A stretch of 11,760 bases of DNA from Lachnospiraceae bacterium UBA3645 (GTDB lineage: Bacteria > Bacillota > Clostridia > Lachnospirales > Lachnospiraceae): the NCBI GenBank assembly GCA_002373555.1, contig DFKM01000002.1, forward strand, positions 1 to 11,760. The letters are read 5' to 3'. A model generated the notes under the pieces. It made no database searches. It was not told the origin of the DNA and saw only the letters and a program-made list of their open reading frames with translations. Of this stretch, positions 6,432 to 11,760 are shown one piece after another (position 1 is the stretch's first letter; every line of letters starts with the position of its first letter). Position numbers and translations under genes: made by a program.

Positions 6432-6502
6432 GGCGGACTTCCTTCATCTGACAAGCTGATTTGAATGGCAAACGGCTGCTGCCGGTTGCCCACTGACCAT
6501 TC

Positions 6503-6531
6503 ATCTTAACATAAGAAAGCAGATTTGTGAA
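6503..6531 (-). promoter_or_regulatory. Predicted sigma-A promoter of rsmE
   Basis: On the minus strand TTCACA (6526-6531) and TAAGAT (6503-6508) are separated by 17 bases, with TG one base before the -10 (extended -10). Transcription would start about 65-70 bases before the rsmE ATG. Confidence 0.6.
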
Positions 6532-6583
6532 CTGCGTTTTTCTGCGGTGACTTGATTAACGCGGTGTACGCTTGGGGGAAATG

Positions 6584-6732
6584 CTTTCCTTGCTCTTCGC
6601 TCGCTTTTAGCTTCCTTCCCACGGACGCAAGCTTGCTTTCTCCTTCTTTCGTCCGTAGTTTTCCTTCCTCTCCGCCTGCTTTTCGCTTGTTTCCTACGGA
6701 CGCAAGCTTGCTTTCTCCTCCTTTCGTCCGTA
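6584..6732. repeat. Two direct 75-bp repeats, each with a hairpin
   Basis: Copy 1 is about 6584-6658 and copy 2 about 6659-6732. Each ends with ACGGACG, the palindrome CAAGCTTG, a pyrimidine run and CGTCCGT. The arms at 6621-6627/6650-6656 and 6696-6702/6725-6731 are perfect 7-bp inverted repeats exactly 75 bp apart. Since 75 is a multiple of three, a minus-strand frame across them shows a 25-residue Arg/Lys-rich repeat. It has no good start context and faces the thrH promoter, so I do not call a gene. The block fills most of the 469-bp gap between rsmE and thrH. Confidence 0.8.
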
Positions 6733-6801
6733 ATCATTACATTGGCAGCCTGCGGCGCCGGAAAATCGAAAACAAATTCAAAGAAACCTATTATCTTTTT
6801 G

Positions 6802-6830
6802 TAGATAATCCGCCCGGAATATGGTATCAT
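6802..6830 (+). promoter_or_regulatory. Predicted promoter of thrH
   Basis: TAGATA at 6802-6807 (4 of 6 to the -35 consensus), a 17-base spacer and TATCAT at 6825-6830 with TG at 6822-6823 (extended -10). The leader of about 65 bases includes a small CAGCG/CGCTG hairpin at 6861-6876. Confidence 0.55.
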
Positions 6831-6900
6831 TTCACTTAAGCATTGAAGTTTATCGGTTTACAGCGTCAAAGCGCTGTTTCAAAAAAGGAGATCACAGAAC

Positions 6901-7506
6901 ATGGATGTAGTTTGTCTGGATATGGAAGGCGTTCTGGTGCCCGAAGTTTGGATCACATTTGCCGAGGCGACCGGAATCCCGGAGCTGAAACGCACAACAA
7001 GAGACGAGCCGGATTACAACAAGCTGATGGAATACCGTCTCAATATTTTAAGAGAACACGGCTACGGCTTGAAGCAGATCCAGGATGTCATCGCGACGAT
7101 GGATCCGCTGCCCGGTGCAAAAGAATTTCTGGATGAGCTCCGTTCCATCACCCGCGTGATCATTTTAAGCGACACTTTTGACCAGTTCGCGAAGCCGCTG
7201 ATCGAGAAGCTCGGCTGGCCCACGCTGTTCTGCAACACGCTGGATGTCGCGCCCGACGGCATGATCCGCAGACACATCATGCGCTGCGAGAATTCCAAGC
7301 TCACCTCCGTGCGCGGCCTGCAGTCGATGGGATTTGAGACGATCGCCGCCGGCGACAGCTTCAACGACCTCGCGATGATCAGAGCGAGCCGCGCGGGCAT
7401 CCTGTTCCGCAGCACGGAAGCGATCATCAAAGACAATCCGGACCTTCCGCACTTCACGGAATTCCCGGATTTCCTGGCCGAGCTGAAAAGACTGCTCGGG
7501 GTTTGA
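6901..7506 (+). CDS. thrH: ThrH-type phosphoserine phosphatase / phosphoserine:homoserine phosphotransferase (HAD family)
   Basis: 201-residue HAD-superfamily enzyme. The opening MDVVCLDMEGVLVPEVW is characteristic of ThrH, which replaces the DxD of motif I with DxE (Asp7, Glu9). Motif II is ILSDTF (Ser90), Lys133 fits motif III, and GDSFND (151-156) is motif IV. Pseudomonas ThrH is about 205 residues, matching throughout. Known ThrH removes phosphate from phosphoserine and can pass it to homoserine, linking serine and threonine synthesis; which activity dominates here cannot be read from sequence. AAGGAG ends ten bases before the ATG. The gene has its own promoter and a strong terminator, so it is monocistronic, and it converges on rsgI. 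Confidence 0.93.
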   Translation: MDVVCLDMEGVLVPEVWITFAEATGIPELKRTTRDEPDYNKLMEYRLNILREHGYGLKQIQDVIATMDPLPGAKEFLDELRSITRVIILSDTFDQFAKPLIEKLGWPTLFCNTLDVAPDGMIRRHIMRCENSKLTSVRGLQSMGFETIAAGDSFNDLAMIRASRAGILFRSTEAIIKDNPDLPHFTEFPDFLAELKRLLGV

Positions 7507-7515
7507 GAAAAAATT

Positions 7516-7545
7516 GGCGGCAGGATGCGTTCCTGCCGCTTTTTT
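7516..7545. terminator. Bidirectional Rho-independent terminator between thrH and rsgI
   Basis: GCGGCAGGA (7517-7525) and TCCTGCCGC (7531-7539) form a perfect 9-bp stem with a TGCGT loop, followed by TTTTTT on the plus strand for thrH. On the minus strand the same stem is followed, after CAA, by a run of T, so it can also end the sigI-rsgI transcript. The 114 bases from 7546 to rsgI show nothing else recognisable. Confidence 0.92.
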
Positions 7546-7659
7546 GTTTTTCCGTTGAAAATGAATTGTCTGATTTCCGGACTTCCCTTACCGCGCCCCG
7601 CCTGTCTCCGCAGGCCCGGCCGCGTTTTCATTGCCTGCTGATGATTGGGGTGACAGTGC

Positions 7660-8754
7660 TCACTGATCCTTCGGGGCGCATGTGTCCTGAGCTCTCTCTT
7701 GCCCGCTCGATCCTTCCGCATCTCCGCCGTTCGGATTCTGCTGCGCATATTCTTCCCGTACGAATGTTCCTTCTTCCCGCTCTTCGGCAGCATCCGCAGC
7801 GCCGTCCCGTTCAGTTCCCCCTGCATTGGTCTGCGTGTCGTGTTCCGATGCCATCCGATCCTTCGGCAGCATCTGCTCATCCTGACCCGCGGCTTTATCC
7901 GAAGACACCCCCTGCGGTTCTGATTTCATATTCCTGCCGCTGTCTGTTCCATCCCCAGATGATGCAGGCATGCTGCTTTCAGCATCCGGATCTCTTTCCG
8001 TTGAAAATGTTTCCTCCGCGATTCCGGCCGTCTGTCCGCCATTTCCTGTTTCTCCGGCCGCGGTCTTCGGGAGCATTTCCAGCCCCTGCTGCATCCTTTC
8101 ATCTGCAGGATCCTTTGAAGCGGCTTCCGGCGCAGCATCATTTTCCTTCTGCTCATCAGCTTCCGGGCTGCCTTCCAGGGCGGATTCCGCTCCGTCTTCT
8201 CTGCCCGCCGCAGCTGCAGCATTTTCGCCGGAATGAGCAGACTTCTCAGGCATCATTTTCTTCACTTCGTCCCGAAGCGCTGATGCATGGGCGTCATCCG
8301 ATGACTCAACGTTTACTTCCGCTTCGGCGTCGAGCGAGTCGGACAATGCGGTCACGGCATCATCCAGCGAAGAACGCTTCCTGACCAGCTCGCTGATGAT
8401 CCCCGCCAGTTCGGGGTCCGCATCCTGATCGGTCGTGATCCCGATCAGCTGGTCTTTTTTATTGAGTTTTAGCCTGATGCTGGCCGTTTTCGTTTCAATT
8501 TCCACGGTCGAATAGGCAAACACGGTCTCGGATGCGTAGAACAGACCGCTCCCGACAATGACTGCCATCGCCGCACACGCCGCGGCAGCACCAACCCGTT
8601 TTGAAAAACGCTTTTTCTGGAGCGGAAGGACCTCCTCGGTCAGTTCGATCTCCTGCCCGACGGCATATCCACGGTCCGTGATCTTCCGGAAGCTTCCGTC
8701 CTCGGCCAGAACGGCAGCTTCCCTGTTTTCGATTTCCAATACGACTGCCTTCAT
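7660..8754 (-). CDS. rsgI: RsgI-family transmembrane anti-sigma factor with a disordered ectodomain
   Basis: Predicted anti-sigma-I factor, 364 residues. The N-terminal cytoplasmic RsgI domain (about 1-45, AVVLEIENREAAVLAEDGSF onward) would hold SigI. One membrane segment lies at about 54-73, and the outer domain begins with ETVFAYSTVEIE and SIRLKLNKKDQLIGIT, the RsgI middle domain. From about residue 145 to the end the chain is low-complexity, rich in Glu, Ala, Ser, Asp and Gln, and looks disordered; no carbohydrate-binding, protease or hydrolase domain is seen. The DxNPS stretch where RsgI proteins are cut next to Asn-Pro is replaced by EIETKTAS, so the usual cleavage dipeptide is absent. 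The ATG overlaps the sigI stop by four bases (ATGA), indicating translational coupling. Family assignment is firm for the N-terminal third; the signal sensed is unknown. Confidence 0.85.
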   Translation of the reverse strand: MKAVVLEIENREAAVLAEDGSFRKITDRGYAVGQEIELTEEVLPLQKKRFSKRVGAAAACAAMAVIVGSGLFYASETVFAYSTVEIETKTASIRLKLNKKDQLIGITTDQDADPELAGIISELVRKRSSLDDAVTALSDSLDAEAEVNVESSDDAHASALRDEVKKMMPEKSAHSGENAAAAAGREDGAESALEGSPEADEQKENDAAPEAASKDPADERMQQGLEMLPKTAAGETGNGGQTAGIAEETFSTERDPDAESSMPASSGDGTDSGRNMKSEPQGVSSDKAAGQDEQMLPKDRMASEHDTQTNAGGTERDGAADAAEEREEGTFVREEYAQQNPNGGDAEGSSGQERAQDTCAPKDQ

Positions 8755-9509
8755 AGCCTGTCCACCTCGTCCTTCACTGTTCTCATATATTCCGCCAGCA
8801 GCGGATAATCCCCGTTCAGAATCACAACGGCCGCAATAATGTAACGCCGGTGCCGCTCCAGGATCTTCCTTTTCACCCCGCTCACGGAAGCCAGTTTGCT
8901 GATCGGAAGCGTACCGGATTCCTTCAGCATGGTCAGGAAGGCCGGCGTTTTCAGCATAACGGCGGCTGCTTTCACACAGGCGTCTTTTGTCTTTGCCGCC
9001 CGGGGCGTGCTGTCCGATACGTCGAAGAAGGAAAAACCGAATACTTTCAGTTCCTGCTGCACAGCACTGATCTTGTCACTGATCGTATACTGTCCGGGCC
9101 AGGCGGCCGTATTCCCGGAAACGCTGTCCTCGGAAACGGCCTCTGCTGCATGCGTACCGTCATCCCCTGCCGCTTCGTTTTCGCCCATCGACAGCCCGCC
9201 CTGCAGGATCATGGGCTCAGTCGGCACTTCGTTCATGCGCCGGTACTCTTTCTTCAGGTGATCATTGAGCCGTCTCCGGATGATCAGATTGGAAAATCCC
9301 CGGAAATCGCCTTTTGTACTGTCATAATTCTGTACGGCTTCGTTGAATGCGATCAACGCGATCGACCATTCATCGTCGCTTTTTGTCACGAAATGATTGA
9401 CCGCGCGGGAAGCGCAGGCCAGGATGAAGCTCTGGTACTCGGCAATGAGCTTTTCCAGCGCGTCATTGCTGCCCTGCGCGTTCTGAATCTTCAATACCAG
9501 TTCACTCAT
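8751..9509 (-). CDS. sigI: RNA polymerase sigma factor SigI
   Basis: Alternative sigma-70-family factor of the SigI type, 252 residues. Its sigma-2-like region holds SDDEWSIALIAFNEAV and FSNLIIRRRLNDHLKKE (about 44-88). An acidic, poorly conserved linker (about 108-140) follows, then the SigI C-terminal domain with FGFSFFDVSDSTP (about 157-169) and ISKLASVSGVKRKILERHRR ahead of YIIAAVVILNGDYPLL, which is the helix-turn-helix end diagnostic for SigI. The ATG at 9509 is preferred over one two codons earlier because GAGGG lies seven bases before it, while the earlier ATG nearly abuts it. rsgI follows with a 4-bp overlap. In Bacillus SigI answers heat and envelope stress, and in cellulolytic clostridia it drives polysaccharide-degrading genes; the role here is open. 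Confidence 0.92.
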   Translation of the reverse strand: MSELVLKIQNAQGSNDALEKLIAEYQSFILACASRAVNHFVTKSDDEWSIALIAFNEAVQNYDSTKGDFRGFSNLIIRRRLNDHLKKEYRRMNEVPTEPMILQGGLSMGENEAAGDDGTHAAEAVSEDSVSGNTAAWPGQYTISDKISAVQQELKVFGFSFFDVSDSTPRAAKTKDACVKAAAVMLKTPAFLTMLKESGTLPISKLASVSGVKRKILERHRRYIIAAVVILNGDYPLLAEYMRTVKDEVDRL

Positions 9510-9616
9510 ACACATACCCTCATTGTTAAATATCTTCCATCAGGTATCTGGGGTGTATGGTAAACAGTCATCTTTAAACATACTTAAAAACGTTCTGCCG
9601 GTGTTAATAATCGGGA

Positions 9617-10381
9617 TCACATTTCCGGCATGCCTTCCGGTGCGCTTCCGCCCTGGGGCTGGCTGCCGTTTTCCTGAGGGGCGCCGCCCATGGGGCCTTC
9701 GGGCGCACGGCCGTTATCCTGCGGCTGCCGGCCGTTGTCTGCAGACTTTTCAGATGTCTGGCTTTTTTCCTGCTGCTGGCTGTCATTTGCAGACTTCTCC
9801 GGCGCCTGCCCTTCCTTCATCTGCGGCTGCTGGCTGTCGTTTGCGGGCTTCTCGGGGACCTGGCCTTTCTTCACCTGCTTGTCGCTTGCAGAATCCTTCT
9901 CTGTGCTGCTTTCGTCAGATTTGCTGTTTGTATTGGAATTCTCGGGCAGTTCGGGCTTCTCGCCTTCCTTCGGGGCCTTTGCGCACTCGGGCATCTCTGG
10001 CTTCTCACCCTCCTTCGCGGCCTCTGCACCTTCGGGCTGCGCGGGCTTCTCACCCTCTGCAGGTTTCTGTCCGTTCAGCATCTTGCCGTTTTCATCGAAC
10101 TCGATCGCCTTCAGTTCGCCGTTCGCCGGCGCATTCTTTCCGTCCGGCACATGTGCTTCATCGAAGGGAACGAAGCCTTCCGGCAGTATCAGACGGCTCA
10201 TGTCGATACCGGCGAAGGACAGAGGATTCTGATTCTTCTTGCTGTCCGTGGAAGCTGTTGTCTGTGGATTCTGCGCCGTTCCTCCCGGTACGATGCTCGG
10301 TGCCTTCGCTGAAACAAATGTTGCTGTTCCGATTGCCATGACGGCTGCTGATACGATCACTGTCTTTTTTCCGAATCTCAT
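9617..10381 (-). CDS. Secreted Pro/Glu/Gln-rich repeat protein of unknown function
   Basis: 254 residues, family not recognised. MRFGKKTVIV begins a classical signal peptide with probable cleavage after VSA at residue 25. The short region 50-100 (FAGIDMSRLILPEGFVPFDE) is the only part that could fold. Next come EGEKP repeats at 109, 124 and 139 (15-residue period), a Ser/Asp/Lys linker, then EKPANDSQQ, EKSANDSQQ and EKSADNGRQ (177, 195, 211), and a Gly/Pro/Gln/Met tail ending APEGMPEM. There is one cysteine (133), no LPxTG anchor, no second membrane segment and no lipobox. The start at 10381 has AAAGGAG seven bases upstream; longer readings run through the preceding terminator. It lies 107 bp upstream of sigI on the same strand with no clear terminator between, so co-transcription is possible. 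Its function is unknown; a cell-surface or matrix role is inference. Confidence 0.75.
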   Translation of the reverse strand: MRFGKKTVIVSAAVMAIGTATFVSAKAPSIVPGGTAQNPQTTASTDSKKNQNPLSFAGIDMSRLILPEGFVPFDEAHVPDGKNAPANGELKAIEFDENGKMLNGQKPAEGEKPAQPEGAEAAKEGEKPEMPECAKAPKEGEKPELPENSNTNSKSDESSTEKDSASDKQVKKGQVPEKPANDSQQPQMKEGQAPEKSANDSQQQEKSQTSEKSADNGRQPQDNGRAPEGPMGGAPQENGSQPQGGSAPEGMPEM

Positions 10382-10424
10382 AGTGGTACTCCTTTGCATT
10401 CCGGTTTGTCCGGTTTTTTCTTTC

Positions 10425-10453
10425 ACTATAGGATTCGTCGACTGGTTCGGGAA
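10425..10453 (-). promoter_or_regulatory. Candidate promoter of the secreted protein gene
   Basis: On the minus strand TTCCCG (10448-10453), a 17-base spacer and TATAGT (10425-10430) give a promoter with a good -10 and a weak -35. It lies between the hicB terminator and the gene. ACCCC (10458-10462) and CGAA lie in the same stretch and resemble parts of SigI promoters, but their spacing does not settle the matter. Confidence 0.4.
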
Positions 10454-10468
10454 TTTTGGGGTAGGAAT

Positions 10469-10500
10469 AAAAAAATACGATCGGCTGCCGCCGACCGTAT
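10469..10500 (-). terminator. Rho-independent terminator of hicAB
   Basis: On the minus strand ATACGGTCGGC and GCCGATCGTAT pair over 11 bp with one G-T wobble around a GGCA loop, followed by seven T. It isolates the secreted-protein gene from hicAB. Confidence 0.9.
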
Positions 10501-10510
10501 CTGCCAGAAA

Positions 10511-10539
10511 TGTGAACCTCTCACGTTCACAGACGTGAG
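10511..10539 (-). promoter_or_regulatory. Overlapping alternative hairpins downstream of hicB
   Basis: Two stems share bases: CTCACG/CGTGAG (10520-10525 with 10534-10539) and TGTGAAC/GTTCACA (10511-10517 with 10525-10531). They cannot both form in full, because base 10525 is used by both and each stem's arm lies in the other's loop. The element lies between the hicB stop and the terminator. Confidence 0.4.
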
Positions 10540-10553
10540 CTTCTAAAGCCGCT

Positions 10554-10922
10554 TTATAATGAATTGCTGAAACCAGCGACATCCTGTTCCCTGTTCACCC
10601 GTTCTCTCACTGCAGCCTGAATATAGCTGTTTAGAGAAACATTATGTGCCAACGCACAGACCGCCGCATCTCTGTGCAATTCCCTGCCCAGGCGAATATT
10701 CAGGCTGCCTTTATATGGAGTTTCCGGATCAACACCTTCTTCTTTACACATCCTCAGATAATCGTCCACTGCCTCCTGAAAATCTTGAATCAGCTCTCCT
10801 ACACTTTTTCCTTCGTAGGAAATCAGAGAACGTATTCCCTGCACTTTACCGAATAACAGTTGATCATCGGCGGAAAAATCAACACTTCCAACATAACCTT
10901 TGTACATTACCGTATTGTTCAT
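10554..10922 (-). CDS. hicB: HicB-family antitoxin
   Basis: Antitoxin of a type II HicAB system, 122 residues. The N-terminal HicB fold (about 5-65) includes YKGYVGSVDFSADDQLLFGK and an IRSLISYEGKSVGELIQDF segment. The C-terminal part, LNIRLGRELHRDAAVCALAH and SLNSYIQAAV, is a ribbon-helix-helix DNA-binding domain of the kind that autoregulates the operon. The ATG overlaps the hicA stop by four bases. An early methionine (residue 6) is an alternative start, but the overlap favours 10922. A strong terminator follows. Confidence 0.93.
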   Translation of the reverse strand: MNNTVMYKGYVGSVDFSADDQLLFGKVQGIRSLISYEGKSVGELIQDFQEAVDDYLRMCKEEGVDPETPYKGSLNIRLGRELHRDAAVCALAHNVSLNSYIQAAVRERVNREQDVAGFSNSL

Positions 10923-11176
10923 ATCAGATTTTCTCCTTCCAAAAAAGTCATCCGTTCTCTGATCTGATAGCGCTTTAGTTCTTTACCGGGATGCTGTCTG
11001 TGCATCAATATTTTTCTCCCTGTAACCGGATCGCAGAATTTTATCCTTGATCCGCTGGTTCTGCCCTTTTGATCCGCATAAAAGCCAAGATAACCTAACA
11101 GAACTTCGGTATCATCAATAGTAAAACCCAAAGCACCCGATTTCAGTTTGTTGATCAGTTTCTCCTTTGTACTCAT
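10919..11176 (-). CDS. hicA: HicA-family toxin (mRNA interferase)
   Basis: 85-residue double-stranded-RNA-binding-like toxin that would cut mRNA when not held by HicB. GSRIKFCDP and KILMHRQHPGKELKRYQIRE match the longer HicA branch. The short classical HicA has GSH at the active site; here the position reads GSR (Arg43-44 region), while the HRQHPGK histidines remain. Whether it is active cannot be told from sequence. AGGAGGAGC lies directly before the ATG and a near-consensus promoter sits just upstream. The gene stands between recA and an unrelated secreted-protein gene and has its own promoter and terminator. Confidence 0.9.
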   Translation of the reverse strand: MSTKEKLINKLKSGALGFTIDDTEVLLGYLGFYADQKGRTSGSRIKFCDPVTGRKILMHRQHPGKELKRYQIRERMTFLEGENLI

Positions 11177-11188
11177 TGCTCCTCCTTC

Positions 11189-11217
11189 ATTATAATTCTA
11201 CTTATGTATATTTGCAA
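11189..11217 (-). promoter_or_regulatory. Promoter of hicAB
   Basis: On the minus strand TTGCAA (11212-11217), exactly 17 bases, then TATAAT (11189-11194). The -10 lies only about 12 bases before the hicA ATG, so the leader is very short. Confidence 0.75.
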
Positions 11218-11233
11218 CCTTTATTTAGTTGCA
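11213..11233. promoter_or_regulatory. Candidate HicB operator overlapping the hicAB -35
   Basis: TGCAAC (11213-11218) and GTTGCA (11228-11233) form a perfect inverted repeat with a 9-base spacer, covering the -35 element. A palindrome over the promoter is what autorepression by a HicAB complex would need; binding itself is inference. Confidence 0.45.
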
Positions 11234-11250
11234 CACAATAGCGCATTATG

Positions 11251-11287
11251 AAAACAACGCCCTTCGCGGATCTCTCCGTGAAGGGCG
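11251..11287 (-). terminator. Rho-independent terminator of recA
   Basis: On the minus strand CGCCCTTC and GAAGGGCG (11280-11287 with 11258-11265) pair perfectly, with an inner CGG/CCG extension, and are followed by TTGTTTT. It lies about 45 bases after the recA stop codon. Confidence 0.85.
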
Positions 11288-11331
11288 CTGTTTCCTTCGT
11301 ACATCAATTCTGTCACACTTGTATTCAGTTC

Positions 11332-11760
11332 TTATTCCTCTTCCGCCGGTGCTTCCGCCGCAAGGTCCTCCGGCATCTCCTCTGTCGGCAGTCCGTAATG
11401 TTCTCTGACTTTCTGCTCGATCTCGAACATGACTGCCGGGTTGGCTGTCAGATACTGCTTCGCATTCTCCCGGCCCTGGCCGATGCGGTTCCCTCCGTAG
11501 GAGTACCAGGCACCGCTCTTCTCCACGATATCCACCTTCGCTGCCAGATCCAGGATATCCCCTTCTTTGGAGATTCCCTTTCCGAACATGATATCAAATT
11601 CCGCTTCACGGAAAGGCGGCGCGACTTTGTTCTTGACGACCTTCACACGGACATGATTACCGATCACTTCGCCGCTCTGCTTCAGGGATTCCGTACGGCG
11701 TACATCCATACGCACGGAAGAATAGAACTTCAGCGCGCGGCCGCCGGTCGTGGTCTCGGG
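11332..11760 (-). CDS. recA: Recombinase RecA, C-terminal part
   Basis: DNA-repair recombinase and SOS co-protease. Only the last 142 residues are in the window; the 5' part, with Walker A, is beyond the right edge. The reading enters with [17 protein letters not shown], next to the DNA-binding L2 loop, and continues with [40 protein letters not shown] and an acidic tail ending APAEEE, as is usual for bacterial RecA. The internal ATG/GTG codons near 11710 are not starts, because the frame is open and conserved to the edge. No intein or frameshift is seen. Confidence 0.97.
   Translation of the reverse strand, partial: PETTTGGRALKFYSSVRMDVRRTESLKQSGEVIGNHVRVKVVKNKVAPPFREAEFDIMFGKGISKEGDILDLAAKVDIVEKSGAWYSYGGNRIGQGRENAKQYLTANPAVMFEIEQKVREHYGLPTEEMPEDLAAEAPAEEE

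Noticed and set aside
6501..6830. Minus-strand frame with 25-residue Arg/Lys repeats
   Set aside because: The start lies within the thrH promoter, there is no ribosome binding site, and the repeat is better explained by the 75-bp hairpin duplication.
7503..8384. Plus-strand frame of 293 codons opposite rsgI
   Set aside because: It runs through the thrH terminator, and its Pro/Ser/His-rich composition is the mirror of the biased rsgI tail.
9523..10341. Plus-strand frame of 272 codons opposite the secreted protein
   Set aside because: The signal peptide and strong ribosome binding site are on the minus strand; the plus-strand frame is a by-product of biased composition.
10382..10582. N-terminal extension of the secreted protein by 67 codons
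   Set aside because: It would translate through the hicAB terminator and overlap the hicB end; the ATG at 10381 has a perfect ribosome binding site and begins a signal peptide.

Overview
The window reads as chromosomal DNA of a Gram-positive anaerobe of class Clostridia, most like Lachnospiraceae or a near relative (inference). The grounds are the protein types (MtaB, ThiI, RsmE, a SigI/RsgI pair, a ThrH phosphatase, an HPr paralogue with the serine but not the histidine site), strong purine-rich ribosome binding sites, clear Rho-independent terminators and moderate GC. No phage or insertion-sequence gene is visible.

Layout. At the left edge is the start of mtaB (tRNA methylthiotransferase, minus strand). 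A small HPr/Crh-like gene diverges from it and ends at a strong terminator. Then come about 1.9 kb without a credible gene: a nested repeat region in which arrays of a 42-bp pyrimidine-rich unit alternate with a roughly 233-bp spacer, the spacer recurring three times at exactly 574 bp. A second repeat family with 42-bp phasing follows up to thiI. Next, on the minus strand, lie rsmE, a cysteine desulfurase and thiI, an RNA-modification group. The desulfurase is flanked by inverted copies of a short dispersed repeat. After a 75-bp duplicated hairpin repeat, thrH runs on the plus strand and converges on rsgI at a bidirectional terminator.

The right third is all minus strand. From right to left it holds the 3' part of recA, a hicA-hicB toxin-antitoxin operon with its own promoter and a possible operator, an uncharacterised secreted Pro/Glu/Gln-rich repeat protein, and a sigI-rsgI operon with a 4-bp overlap.

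How the genes work together. The desulfurase probably supplies persulfide sulfur to ThiI for 4-thiouridine in tRNA; RsmE and MtaB also modify RNA. SigI/RsgI forms a transmembrane sigma/anti-sigma switch. Its RsgI has a disordered acidic ectodomain instead of a sugar-binding module, and the secreted protein next door is a candidate target or partner. The most unusual features are the 574-bp/42-bp nested repeat, with a hairpin whose stem is conserved while its loop has diverged, and this atypical SigI/RsgI plus secreted-protein locus.
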